Source: an uncultured Selenomonas sp. (lineage in GTDB: Bacteria > Bacillota > Negativicutes > Selenomonadales > Selenomonadaceae). From it: DNA of 8,380 nucleotides. The notes below the pieces were generated by a model. It saw nothing but the letters and a program-made list of their open reading frames with translations, made no database searches and was not told the origin of the DNA. Numbering within the stretch: position 1 is the first letter of the stretch; every line of letters begins with the position of its first letter. Below are positions 1 through 6,346 of the stretch, one piece after another. The stretch spans positions 1 through 8,380 of the forward strand of contig CALGGN010000130.1 in the NCBI GenBank assembly GCA_937915915.1, given 5' to 3'. Position numbers and translations under genes: made by a program.

Positions 1-81
1 AAAAGCGGAGTCAAGGTCAATGGCATCATGGAACTTTTGAATAGCGCCGGACGCAAACTGCAAGTGGCGCAGGGACGATGA
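1..81 (+). CDS. C-terminal end of an upstream protein (partial), possibly a helix-turn-helix regulator
   Basis: Frame 1 is open from the left edge to a TGA at 79-81 and gives the last 26 residues of a protein, ending NSAGRKLQVAQGR. The visible piece has the pattern 'GVKVNGIMELLNSAGRKLQV', which resembles the last helix and strand of XRE/HipB-like helix-turn-helix proteins (a 'tLlklLnalGlkLev' pattern). This is a resemblance by eye over about 20 residues, so the function is a weak guess. If right, it could be a regulator of the transfer operon. It ends 24 bases before traG and is in the same frame, with no further stop in between. The alternative is any other upstream transfer gene, since the rest lies outside the window. 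Confidence 0.6.
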   Translation, partial: KSGVKVNGIMELLNSAGRKLQVAQGR

Positions 82-105
82 ATATTTTTACGTGAAGGTG
101 ACAGG

Positions 106-3100
106 ATGGATGAGGAACGGGAATACCGGCAGAAGGTGATGAAAATCGGCTCGGTTTCCATCGGCCTTTGCCTTTTGCTGGCCTATTGGTACGCCACCCA
201 GGGCGTGGCGGCTGAATGTGAGTACAACCCGGCCTTGGGAGCCTGCCTTTCTTTCGGGGATTTCCACATCTACCAGCCCTTCCAATACTATTTCTGGCAG
301 CAGGACGGGCGAATCGCCGAGGCTATCCCGGAGGTTCTGGGGGGCTACGCCTTTTATCCTTATTTGGCCGTGGTGGTTGGCGGTGGATTCACCTACCTTT
401 GCACCCAGGGCATGAAGAAGGAGACTTCCCATGGCTCTGCTTCCTTTGCCTCCAAGAAGGAGATTGACGAGACGGGGCTTGGCATGTACGAGGACAAGGT
501 GCAGAAGGAAAAGCGGAAAATCCTTGGCATCATCCCTTATACAAAGAAAGTCCGAAAACCTAAGACCTCCGGCGTAGTGGTGGGCGTAAATCCCTACACC
601 CATAAGCTCATGCTCCATGACGGAGTGGAACACATGCTCCTCATGGCTCCAACAAGGAGCGGAAAGGGAGTAAATACCATCATTCCCACGGGGCTTGTTT
701 GGCGGCACTCCATTTTCTTTTTTGACGTGAAAGGGGAACTTTGGCAAGCCACCAGCGGCTTTCGGCAGAAAGTCCTGGGGCAGAAGGTGATGAAGTTTGC
801 CCCCCTATGCGGGGACGGAAGCTCGGCAAGGTGGAATCCTCTGGCTGAAATCAATTTCCAGACTCCGGAAGAATTGGGGGATGTGTCCACCATTGTGGGC
901 ATCATGGTGAAGCCTGATGGGGAAAAGCAGGGCGGCGGCGATCCCTTCTGGGATAATTCCGCTTCGGCGCTCCTCTCCGGGGTGATTATGCACCTCATGT
1001 ACAAGCACAACAAGGAAAAACTGCGGCTACCCTGTCCCACGGACATCATGTCCTTCCTGTCCAGCCCGGACAAGACTACCAAGGAACTTTTCACTGCCAT
1101 GCGGGACTATCCCCATATTTCCCCGGAGGAATTTCTGGAACTGCCGGATGAGCAGGGGAAGCCACGCATTAATCCCCTGAAACTGGTATATGGCGAGTAT
1201 GTGATGAACCTCAAGCCTTTTTCCGACGCTCTGGGAAAGACGGTTCACAATCTGGAGGAGATCCGGCTGGCCATTCTGGAATCCAAGGAGAAAATCTGCT
1301 GGGATGCCCCGCCTCCCAAGGATGACAACGGCTTTGGGGACGAGGAGGACGAAAATGTGCCGCCACCGCCGCCCTTCTACATGCTTTTGGTTCACCCCAA
1401 GGTAGCAGAGTGTGCCTCCAATATGCTGAACGGCGCGGAACAGACGAGGGCTTCCATCATGCAGACAGCGCAGACGGCCTTGGCGCTCTACCAGAATCCC
1501 GTGGTGCAGAAGAACACGGAGGTTTCGGATTTCTGCATCCGTGACTTGTTATCGCCGAAAGATACGGTGAGTCTGTATCTCTGTATGCAGACCAACGAGG
1601 TGCAGACGCTGAAACCCCTGTCGAGGCTTCTTATCAATACCATGCTCCAGAAGCTCATTCGGGATATGAAGTTCGATACCTCCGGCGGGGCTTCCATGAA
1701 ACAGCGGCTGCTTCTCCTGTTGGATGAGTTCCCCCAACTCGGAAACTTGAAGGCCATGGAGCTCGCGCTGGCAGTCTGTGCTGGGTATGGAATCAAAGTC
1801 TGCATTGTGGCTCAGGACGTGAATCAGCTCAACAAGGAGTATACCAAGGACAATTCCATCGCCTCCAACTGCCACGTCCATATCTACTTCACGCCCAATC
1901 TGGACTCCGGCGGGGCAACGGCAGAGGCTATCTCGAAAAATCTCGGCAAGCATACCATCAAGACCGTCAGCCATTCGGACGGCGGGGGACTGTTCAAAGG
2001 CTCCAACTCCGAATCCTTCACAGGGCGGGAACTGATGACCGCCGATGAAGTCAGCCACATGAGCAGCGAGAAGGAACTGGTCTTTGTGGCAGGGCATAAG
2101 CCCATTTTCGGCGACAAGCTTCGCTACTATTTGCAGCCCTTCTTCCTGAAACGGCTGAACATGTATCAGGGCATCTACGTCAAGGAGCACGGCTGTGAGG
2201 CAGCTTGCAAGAAATACACTTCTGGCGGGAAGCATGACTGTGCCCGTTGTGTAGAGGAATATAAGAAAAGCCACGACCTCCCACCGATTCCCTGTCCCAC
2301 CTATCCCCTGTACAGCGACCATGTGACGAGGGTGCTTTCCTTCGAGGATCTGTTTGCCGTTCATGCGGCAGACAAGGAGGAGCTGTCCGAGCGTAGCCTT
2401 GCTGTGCAGATGGAGAAGGAACATCAGATGCGGCTGGACGAGGAAGCGGGAAATTTGGTTTCTGAAAATAGCACCGCCACTGAGCCGGAAACAACCACGA
2501 CCACCACGGAAAAGGAGAGGATTTCCCTTGAGAAGAAAGAACCGCCGGGAGACCAAATCCCTGGGGATGCCAATCTCCCAGAAGATACGGCAGGGAACGA
2601 GCAAACAGAGGACGATACTCCAAGGCCGGAGCAAACCGTCACTGAATCAACTGCTGATGAAGGGGCACGGGGTAAGGGTACGGAGCCGGAGATAGATTCC
2701 AAAGAGGAACCGGTGGATCTTTTCGGCGGGGATGAGAGCAAAACGAAGCAGTCAGCAGAGGAGGCATTTCCTCCCCAAGAAGTACCGGATGCACCCAAGA
2801 AAGTGGTGGAAAATAAATCCCCATCGGCTGATGATGTGGAGCCAATCCCTGCTTCTGAGGAAGATTCTTCCATTGTAGGAAATACGCCGGAGCAAGAAGA
2901 GGATAGCGTCAAGCAGGAAAATGAGTTGGTGGAGGAATTGCCGTTGTCACGGGAGGAAACCGCCGCAACGGAGCTGCCGCAATCAAGACTGGAGCCAGCC
3001 GAAGGATTGTCGGAGGCTGATGAAAGAGCCGCACCGGAGACAGAAAAACCGAATCAACAACCATCGGCTGTCCCGACAGAAGCAAAACGGTATCACAGAG

Positions 3101-3288
3101 AGAGAATGCCACGTCGTTCTTCGGGATTTCACGAAAGCCCCTATCGGGAATGGAAAAGAACTGAGGATATGGGGAAGCCTTCGGACTTGGAGGGGGAATC
3201 CAAACCTACGCCCCTGCGCACGGTTACGTTATCCTCCATTTTGGACAGGCACAAGCCGCCTGTGGCCGGGGGACGCAGCAATATTTAG
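106..3288 (+). CDS. traG: TraG/VirD4 type IV coupling protein with long acidic C-terminal tail
   Basis: This is the coupling ATPase of conjugation. It sits in the inner membrane and passes the relaxase-DNA complex to the secretion channel. Two N-terminal membrane segments (about residues 12-31 and 80-100) flank a periplasmic loop with two cysteines (C38, C47). The TraG signature HGSA follows at 109-112. Walker A is APTRSGKG at 181-188, the FFFDVKGE motif ends at 211, and Walker B is LLLLLDE at 535-541, followed by the CIVAQD motif. The family's closing block (LMTADEV...ELVFVAGHKPI...KLRYY) is present. Odd points: an acidic and proline-rich insert (about 330-424, with D/E run 406-416 and five prolines 419-423); a four-cysteine cluster C697-C701-C712-C715; and a low-complexity Glu/Pro/Thr/Ser tail from about 783 to 1060, including T796-T801. 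At 1060 residues it is far longer than the usual 600-700. The start is supported by GAAGGTGA at 94-101. It is followed 23 bases later by trbB. The family assignment is firm; the roles of the extensions are unknown. Confidence 0.96.
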   Translation: MDEEREYRQKVMKIGSVSIGLCLLLAYWYATQGVAAECEYNPALGACLSFGDFHIYQPFQYYFWQQDGRIAEAIPEVLGGYAFYPYLAVVVGGGFTYLCTQGMKKETSHGSASFASKKEIDETGLGMYEDKVQKEKRKILGIIPYTKKVRKPKTSGVVVGVNPYTHKLMLHDGVEHMLLMAPTRSGKGVNTIIPTGLVWRHSIFFFDVKGELWQATSGFRQKVLGQKVMKFAPLCGDGSSARWNPLAEINFQTPEELGDVSTIVGIMVKPDGEKQGGGDPFWDNSASALLSGVIMHLMYKHNKEKLRLPCPTDIMSFLSSPDKTTKELFTAMRDYPHISPEEFLELPDEQGKPRINPLKLVYGEYVMNLKPFSDALGKTVHNLEEIRLAILESKEKICWDAPPPKDDNGFGDEEDENVPPPPPFYMLLVHPKVAECASNMLNGAEQTRASIMQTAQTALALYQNPVVQKNTEVSDFCIRDLLSPKDTVSLYLCMQTNEVQTLKPLSRLLINTMLQKLIRDMKFDTSGGASMKQRLLLLLDEFPQLGNLKAMELALAVCAGYGIKVCIVAQDVNQLNKEYTKDNSIASNCHVHIYFTPNLDSGGATAEAISKNLGKHTIKTVSHSDGGGLFKGSNSESFTGRELMTADEVSHMSSEKELVFVAGHKPIFGDKLRYYLQPFFLKRLNMYQGIYVKEHGCEAACKKYTSGGKHDCARCVEEYKKSHDLPPIPCPTYPLYSDHVTRVLSFEDLFAVHAADKEELSERSLAVQMEKEHQMRLDEEAGNLVSENSTATEPETTTTTTEKERISLEKKEPPGDQIPGDANLPEDTAGNEQTEDDTPRPEQTVTESTADEGARGKGTEPEIDSKEEPVDLFGGDESKTKQSAEEAFPPQEVPDAPKKVVENKSPSADDVEPIPASEEDSSIVGNTPEQEEDSVKQENELVEELPLSREETAATELPQSRLEPAEGLSEADERAAPETEKPNQQPSAVPTEAKRYHRERMPRRSSGFHESPYREWKRTEDMGKPSDLEGESKPTPLRTVTLSSILDRHKPPVAGGRSNI

Positions 3289-3311
3289 CTTGGAAAGAGG
3301 GAATTTATGGA

Positions 3312-4271
3312 ATGACAACGGAAAACGAAAAAACTTTCAGCATTACGCTCACCACCTTGGCCACCTGTATGGATGCCATTCTCCCGATTTTGCGGGACGA
3401 GACAGTATTCGAGGTCTATGTGAACCCGGATGGCAAGGTGTGGCAGGACAGTTTCAAGGGCAGGGAATTCACAGGGGTAACGCTCACTCCTGCCCAGGTG
3501 AAGCAGATTATCCTGAATGTAGCGGCTCTTACTGACCAGTTGGTGACGGAGGAGAAGCCCGCCATTGACGCAGATCTTCCAGCCAACAACTTTTTCGACA
3601 AATGCCGCTTCGAGGGGAATCTTCCCGGCATTGTGTCTGCCCCCACCATCAATATTCGCAAGCATCCGAAGAAGATTTTTACCTTGGATGATTATGTAAC
3701 CCAAGGCATTCTCACTAAGCACCAGCAGGGAATCCTGCTCCAAGCCATTCGGGAAAAGAAGAACATCATTGCGGCGGGAGGCACCAAGAGCGGCAAGACC
3801 ACCTTTCTCAATGCGCTTTTGGCAGAAATCTCCAAGTGCGATGACCGGGTGATTCTCATCGAGGATACGCCGGAGCTGCAATGCAAGGCCGTGGACTGCG
3901 TTTCCATGCGCACCATGCGCTCCTTTTCCATGTCGGACTGCCTCCGCTGTGTCCTCCGCATGACTCCCGACCGCATTGTGGTGGGAGAGGTGCGTGGGGG
4001 TGAGGCATTGGCACTTCTCGATGCGTGGTCAACGGGGCATGGCGGGGGATGTTCCACCGTCCATTCCAACTCGGCAAAGGACACCCTGCTCCGGCTGGAG
4101 AATATGACGGCTCGTGTGTCCCAGAATCCTCAGCAGTCCACCATCGGCCAAGCCGTGAACCTCATTGTCTATCTGAAATATGCGGGAGGCCACCGCAGGT
4201 GCGAGGATATTCTGGAAGTCCATGGCTACGACCCTGCCAGAAAAGAGTATAACCTGAAGAAAATCGGGTGA
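3312..4271 (+). CDS. trbB: TrbB/VirB11-family secretion ATPase
   Basis: This is a hexameric traffic ATPase at the cytoplasmic face of the transfer channel, energising pilus assembly and substrate transfer together with TrbE. The length, 319 residues, is normal for TrbB. All family motifs are visible: Walker A GGTKSGKT at 156-163, Asp box IEDTPEL at 183-189, Walker B RIVVGEVRG at 221-229, and His box GHGGGCSTVHSNSA at 242-255. The N-terminal part (about 1-140), with INIRKHPKKIFTLDDYV at 113-129, matches the family's N-terminal domain and linker. The small difference is K159, where many family members have a glycine (GGTGSGKT); K162 and T163 are intact, so activity is expected. The start has GGAAAGAGGG at 3292-3301 with about 10 bases of spacing. 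A nearer ATG at 3307 stops after two codons. Its TGA is 12 bases before the next small gene. Confidence 0.96.
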   Translation: MTTENEKTFSITLTTLATCMDAILPILRDETVFEVYVNPDGKVWQDSFKGREFTGVTLTPAQVKQIILNVAALTDQLVTEEKPAIDADLPANNFFDKCRFEGNLPGIVSAPTINIRKHPKKIFTLDDYVTQGILTKHQQGILLQAIREKKNIIAAGGTKSGKTTFLNALLAEISKCDDRVILIEDTPELQCKAVDCVSMRTMRSFSMSDCLRCVLRMTPDRIVVGEVRGGEALALLDAWSTGHGGGCSTVHSNSAKDTLLRLENMTARVSQNPQQSTIGQAVNLIVYLKYAGGHRRCEDILEVHGYDPARKEYNLKKIG

Positions 4272-4283
4272 TGGAGGATATGT

Positions 4284-4481
4284 ATGGGGAAAGAGTATCG
4301 GATGGATGTGACCGTCGAGGCTGAAGCAGAGAAAGCCAAGGTCTTTCAGGATGTTCTGTCCATGTTGGAGGATGAGAAAATTTCGGCCAAGGAAGAGCAT
4401 GACGCAAACGGGGATGTGTGCGTGGTTGCCTTTGCCTTGCAGCCGGAGGAACGGCGGGAGCGGGCATCTCCCTTGGAGTAG
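4284..4481 (+). CDS. Small acidic protein of unknown function between trbB and trbC
   Basis: This is a 65-residue protein I do not recognise. It has no membrane segment or signal peptide, so it is probably cytoplasmic. By eye the residues suggest a small strand-helix-strand-strand fold: YRMDVTVEA (5-13), EKAKVFQDVLSMLEDE (16-31), a turn with ISAKEEHDANG, then DVCVVAFALQ. It is rich in Glu, Asp and Lys. A GGAGG at 4273-4277, six bases from the ATG, supports translation, and it lies 12 bases after the trbB stop in the same direction. trbB is followed directly by trbC in the IncP and Tn4371 systems I know, so this is an extra gene. Two other ATGs nearby (4271 and 4280) lie in another frame that soon stops. 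That it is a real gene is likely but not certain; its function is unknown. Confidence 0.65.
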   Translation: MGKEYRMDVTVEAEAEKAKVFQDVLSMLEDEKISAKEEHDANGDVCVVAFALQPEERRERASPLE

Positions 4482-4510
4482 GCAATACAAGAGAATTGTT
4501 CAAATCTACG

Positions 4511-4516
4511 AGGAGG
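4511..4516 (+). promoter_or_regulatory. Shine-Dalgarno site that sets the trbC start
   Basis: AGGAGG lies nine bases before the ATG at 4526. The same frame is open from an ATG at 4418, but that start lies inside the preceding small gene and would put an unrelated 36-residue piece in front of a well-formed signal peptide. This site therefore decides the start at 4526. Confidence 0.8.
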
Positions 4517-4525
4517 TATTTTTCA

Positions 4526-4903
4526 ATGAACAGCAAGAGCATGAAACTTTACGGAAAAAAGGCAGTCCAATTCGCCCGGAACAACAAGGGGATGTTCCTT
4601 CAGTTGGGCATGATGGCAGTGGTGGCGGGTCTTATGCCGGACTCCGTGGCCTTTGCCCAAAGCGGCGCTTCGGATGACACCATCTCTGTTTTGACCCAGC
4701 CCCTTTCCCGGATGGAGAGTCTGATGTCGGGGCCGGTGCCGAAGGCCATTGTCACCATCGGCGCGGCTACGGGTGCGGCTTCCTGGGCGCTCAATATCGA
4801 GAATCAGGTGACGAAAACTGCCATGCGGGTCGTCGGCGGCGGTTCCGTGGCCTTGGGTGCGGCCACCTTTGTGAGCCAGACCACGGGCATGGTGTTCCTG
4901 TGA
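4526..4903 (+). CDS. trbC: TrbC/VirB2-family conjugative pilin precursor
   Basis: This encodes the subunit of the conjugative pilus. The 125-residue precursor has a basic N-terminus (K4, K7, K11, K12, R18, K21), a hydrophobic stretch at about 23-37, and a likely signal peptidase site after A44 (AFA before QS), leaving a mature pilin of about 81 residues. The mature part has two hydrophobic segments, about 71-90 (PVPKAIVTIGAATGAASWAL) and 99-125, separated by a short polar loop (NIENQVTKTAM). This is the VirB2/TrbC pattern: small, Gly/Ala-rich, two membrane helices. The assignment rests on topology plus position between trbB and trbD, because pilin sequences vary widely. In IncP, TrbC is trimmed further and made circular by TraF. 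No such peptidase is in the window, so whether that happens here is unknown. The stop overlaps the ribosome site of trbD. Confidence 0.88.
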   Translation: MNSKSMKLYGKKAVQFARNNKGMFLQLGMMAVVAGLMPDSVAFAQSGASDDTISVLTQPLSRMESLMSGPVPKAIVTIGAATGAASWALNIENQVTKTAMRVVGGGSVALGAATFVSQTTGMVFL

Positions 4904-4912
4904 GGTGAGCCA

Positions 4913-5185
4913 ATGGTCAAGGAAGAAAATGCCAGCATCCCATGGTTCGAGCTTCCCTTCTATCGTTCCCTGACGGAGCAGATTCTTTTTCTGGGAGCGC
5001 CGAGGGCTGCCATCATGGTCAATGCGTTGATTGCCTTTTTGTTCATCATCAACTTCCATTTCTGGTACATCATTCCCATCTCGCTACTCTTTCACTTCGG
5101 CTGTATCTACGTCGCTCGGAGCGATGACCAGTTTTTCGATTGCCTGAAGGTGTACCAGAGCAAGAAAAATTACTACTGCACATAA
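4913..5185 (+). CDS. trbD: TrbD/VirB3-family inner-membrane transfer protein
   Basis: This is a small inner-membrane protein that, in the family, binds VirB4/TrbE and helps place it at the channel base. The 90 residues hold the typical N-terminal motif LPFYRSLTEQILFLGAPRAAIMVN (14-37) and two adjacent membrane helices, about 32-49 and 51-68, followed by a short polar tail ending KKNYYCT. GAGGTGA at 4902-4908 overlaps the trbC stop and lies four bases from the ATG, so the two genes are probably translated together. After the TAA comes a 54-base gap with a strong hairpin, the largest gap in the operon. Length and motif fit TrbD well. Confidence 0.92.
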   Translation: MVKEENASIPWFELPFYRSLTEQILFLGAPRAAIMVNALIAFLFIINFHFWYIIPISLLFHFGCIYVARSDDQFFDCLKVYQSKKNYYCT

Positions 5186-5191
5186 AGTTCC

Positions 5192-5225
5192 GGCAGAGGG
5201 CAGGGCAACGGCCTTGCCTCCTGCC
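5192..5225 (+). promoter_or_regulatory. Imperfect 15-bp RNA hairpin between trbD and the next gene
   Basis: The arms 5192-5206 and 5211-5225 pair with 12 Watson-Crick pairs, two G-U pairs and one mismatch (5197/5220), closing a four-base loop AACG at 5207-5210. No run of T follows, so it is not a typical intrinsic terminator. The ribosome site AAGGGAGG (5226-5233) starts at the very next base. A second stem is possible: GCCTCC at 5216-5221 is exactly complementary to GGAGGC at 5229-5234, with a seven-base loop. The two stems share bases and cannot form together, so the first would expose the ribosome site and the second would hide it. The pairing is read directly from the sequence; a regulatory role is inference. 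It could instead protect or mark a processed mRNA end. Confidence 0.6.
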
Positions 5226-5239
5226 AAGGGAGGCGCACT

Positions 5240-6346
5240 ATGTCCCTACTGAAAGAATACGATACGAATACCGTAGATGTGGCGGAAGGTCTGTCCTGGG
5301 GCGGTCTGACCATGCCTTTTGTCATGCAACAGAAGGAGGGAAGCTGTTTCAGCGTGATAGAGTATTCGCCCTATGAAAAGGATCTTCTTTCCAAACCTCT
5401 CAAGACTCCGGCCTTTTGCCGGGGCTGGGGGATCTGGAGCGAACTTCAGCACACGCGGTCTGGTGACCGGCATTTCTTCGTCCTCTTTTGGAATCCCTTT
5501 ACGGAGAAGCATCACCCTCAGATTTTGAACACCCTTGGGGTGACGGTGGAAAAGCAGAATTTCCTTCCCTATTTCGCACAGGAGGCGCAGGAGGTTTTAA
5601 GGGAGATTCAAACTGTCACGGAGGCAAGGCTCTTGGAATACCAAGACCTGATGGACTTTCTTTCCTTCACGCTTTCCATGGGGGAGAACCGGGCAGAAAT
5701 GCCCTATATTCCCCTTTACATGGATGCCTTGCTATCTCAGGACATTGACTTCCAGTTTACCGATAATGACCTGTATGTGAACGGCAAGCGGGTAGCAATC
5801 CTGACACTTCCCTCCCTGCCCGATGCCTCGGAACTCATCCGCCATGTAGGGAAGATTCCCTTCCGCTATGTGCGGCGGATGCTCTTTTTCAGCGAGGCTG
5901 AGACAAAAACGGAGCTAAAGAGATACGCCGGGAAATGGTGTCCCTTGCGGAAAACCATGCGGGAACGGATTCTGGAGGGGATTCCATCGGAACTCAATGG
6001 CTACTGCTACAACGGCTTTCTCTTCCATCTGGAGGAATCCATGGACGAGGAATTCTGCGACGATGTGCGGGATTTCCTCACGGAGCGCCAGCTCCCATTC
6101 CTTTTTGAGACCTTCAATCTCAAGGATATTTGGTGGGGGAGCCTTCCCGGCATGTATCTTGCCAATATCACGCCGCCTCTTTTAGGGCTTCCCTCCGTGG
6201 AGAGTATGCTTTGCCACAGGGAGGCGGTACGGGAAGGAGAGCGGCAGCACCGGTTCAAGCATCTTCTGGATGCCATGGAGCAGGACAAGCCAGACAAGAA
6301 GGGAGCAGATCTCGAATATGTATCAGACGGATCAATTTCGTCGTAA
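5240..6346 (+). CDS. Stand-alone VirB4/TrbE N-terminal-domain-like protein without ATPase domain
   Basis: This 368-residue protein lies between trbD and trbE, where the standard operon has no gene. It has no Walker A, Walker B, signal peptide or clear membrane helix. Read against TrbE in this window it matches in order: MPYIPLYMDALLSQ (154-167) with MPAHPLLLDHYLSD (TrbE 201-214); FRYVRRMLFFSEAETKTELK (208-227) with FSYRWMTRFYCLSKQDSIEEL (from 255), both exactly 54 residues after the first match; and NLKDIWWGSLPG (293-304) with NSIDAWMGSLPG (372-383). In TrbE, Walker A follows GSLPG by 71 residues; this protein ends 64 residues after its GSLPG. It is about 32 residues shorter than TrbE between the second and third matches. 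I infer an N-domain paralogue that may bind TrbD or TrbE as a non-catalytic partner. AAGGGAGG (5226-5233) lies six bases from the ATG. The frame is intact and overlaps trbE, so decay is unlikely. Confidence 0.9.
   Translation: MSLLKEYDTNTVDVAEGLSWGGLTMPFVMQQKEGSCFSVIEYSPYEKDLLSKPLKTPAFCRGWGIWSELQHTRSGDRHFFVLFWNPFTEKHHPQILNTLGVTVEKQNFLPYFAQEAQEVLREIQTVTEARLLEYQDLMDFLSFTLSMGENRAEMPYIPLYMDALLSQDIDFQFTDNDLYVNGKRVAILTLPSLPDASELIRHVGKIPFRYVRRMLFFSEAETKTELKRYAGKWCPLRKTMRERILEGIPSELNGYCYNGFLFHLEESMDEEFCDDVRDFLTERQLPFLFETFNLKDIWWGSLPGMYLANITPPLLGLPSVESMLCHREAVREGERQHRFKHLLDAMEQDKPDKKGADLEYVSDGSISS

Noticed and set aside
37..88. Promoter upstream of traG (TTGAAT at 37, TATTTT at 83)
   Set aside because: The two boxes are 40 bases apart, far more than the usual 17, and they lie within or right after the upstream gene.
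128..794. 16-base direct repeat (GGCAGAAGGTGATGAA) at 128-143 and 779-794
   Set aside because: Both copies lie in the same traG frame and encode the same short peptide QKVMK; two copies 650 bases apart with no other likeness are most likely chance.
1549..2634. 361-codon open frame on the - strand opposite traG
   Set aside because: It is a mirror of the conserved Walker B and closing blocks of traG and shows no recognisable protein features.
2921..3535. 204-codon + strand frame spanning the traG tail and the trbB start
   Set aside because: Its product is Arg/Gln/Trp-rich without any family pattern, and it overlaps two well-supported genes in another frame. It reflects the biased composition of the traG tail.
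4418..4525. Longer trbC start at 4418 (161 residues)
   Set aside because: This extension lies partly inside the preceding small gene, lacks a good ribosome site, and would spoil the signal peptide; the AGGAGG at 4511 supports 4526.
5192..5225. Intrinsic terminator after trbD
   Set aside because: The stem is strong, but no T-run follows it; a ribosome site and a gene of the same operon follow at once.
5240..6346. The VirB4-like gene as a decaying duplicate of trbE
   Set aside because: The frame has no internal stop, its ribosome site is strong, it overlaps trbE neatly, and it has diverged widely from trbE while keeping spaced motifs, which points to a maintained gene.
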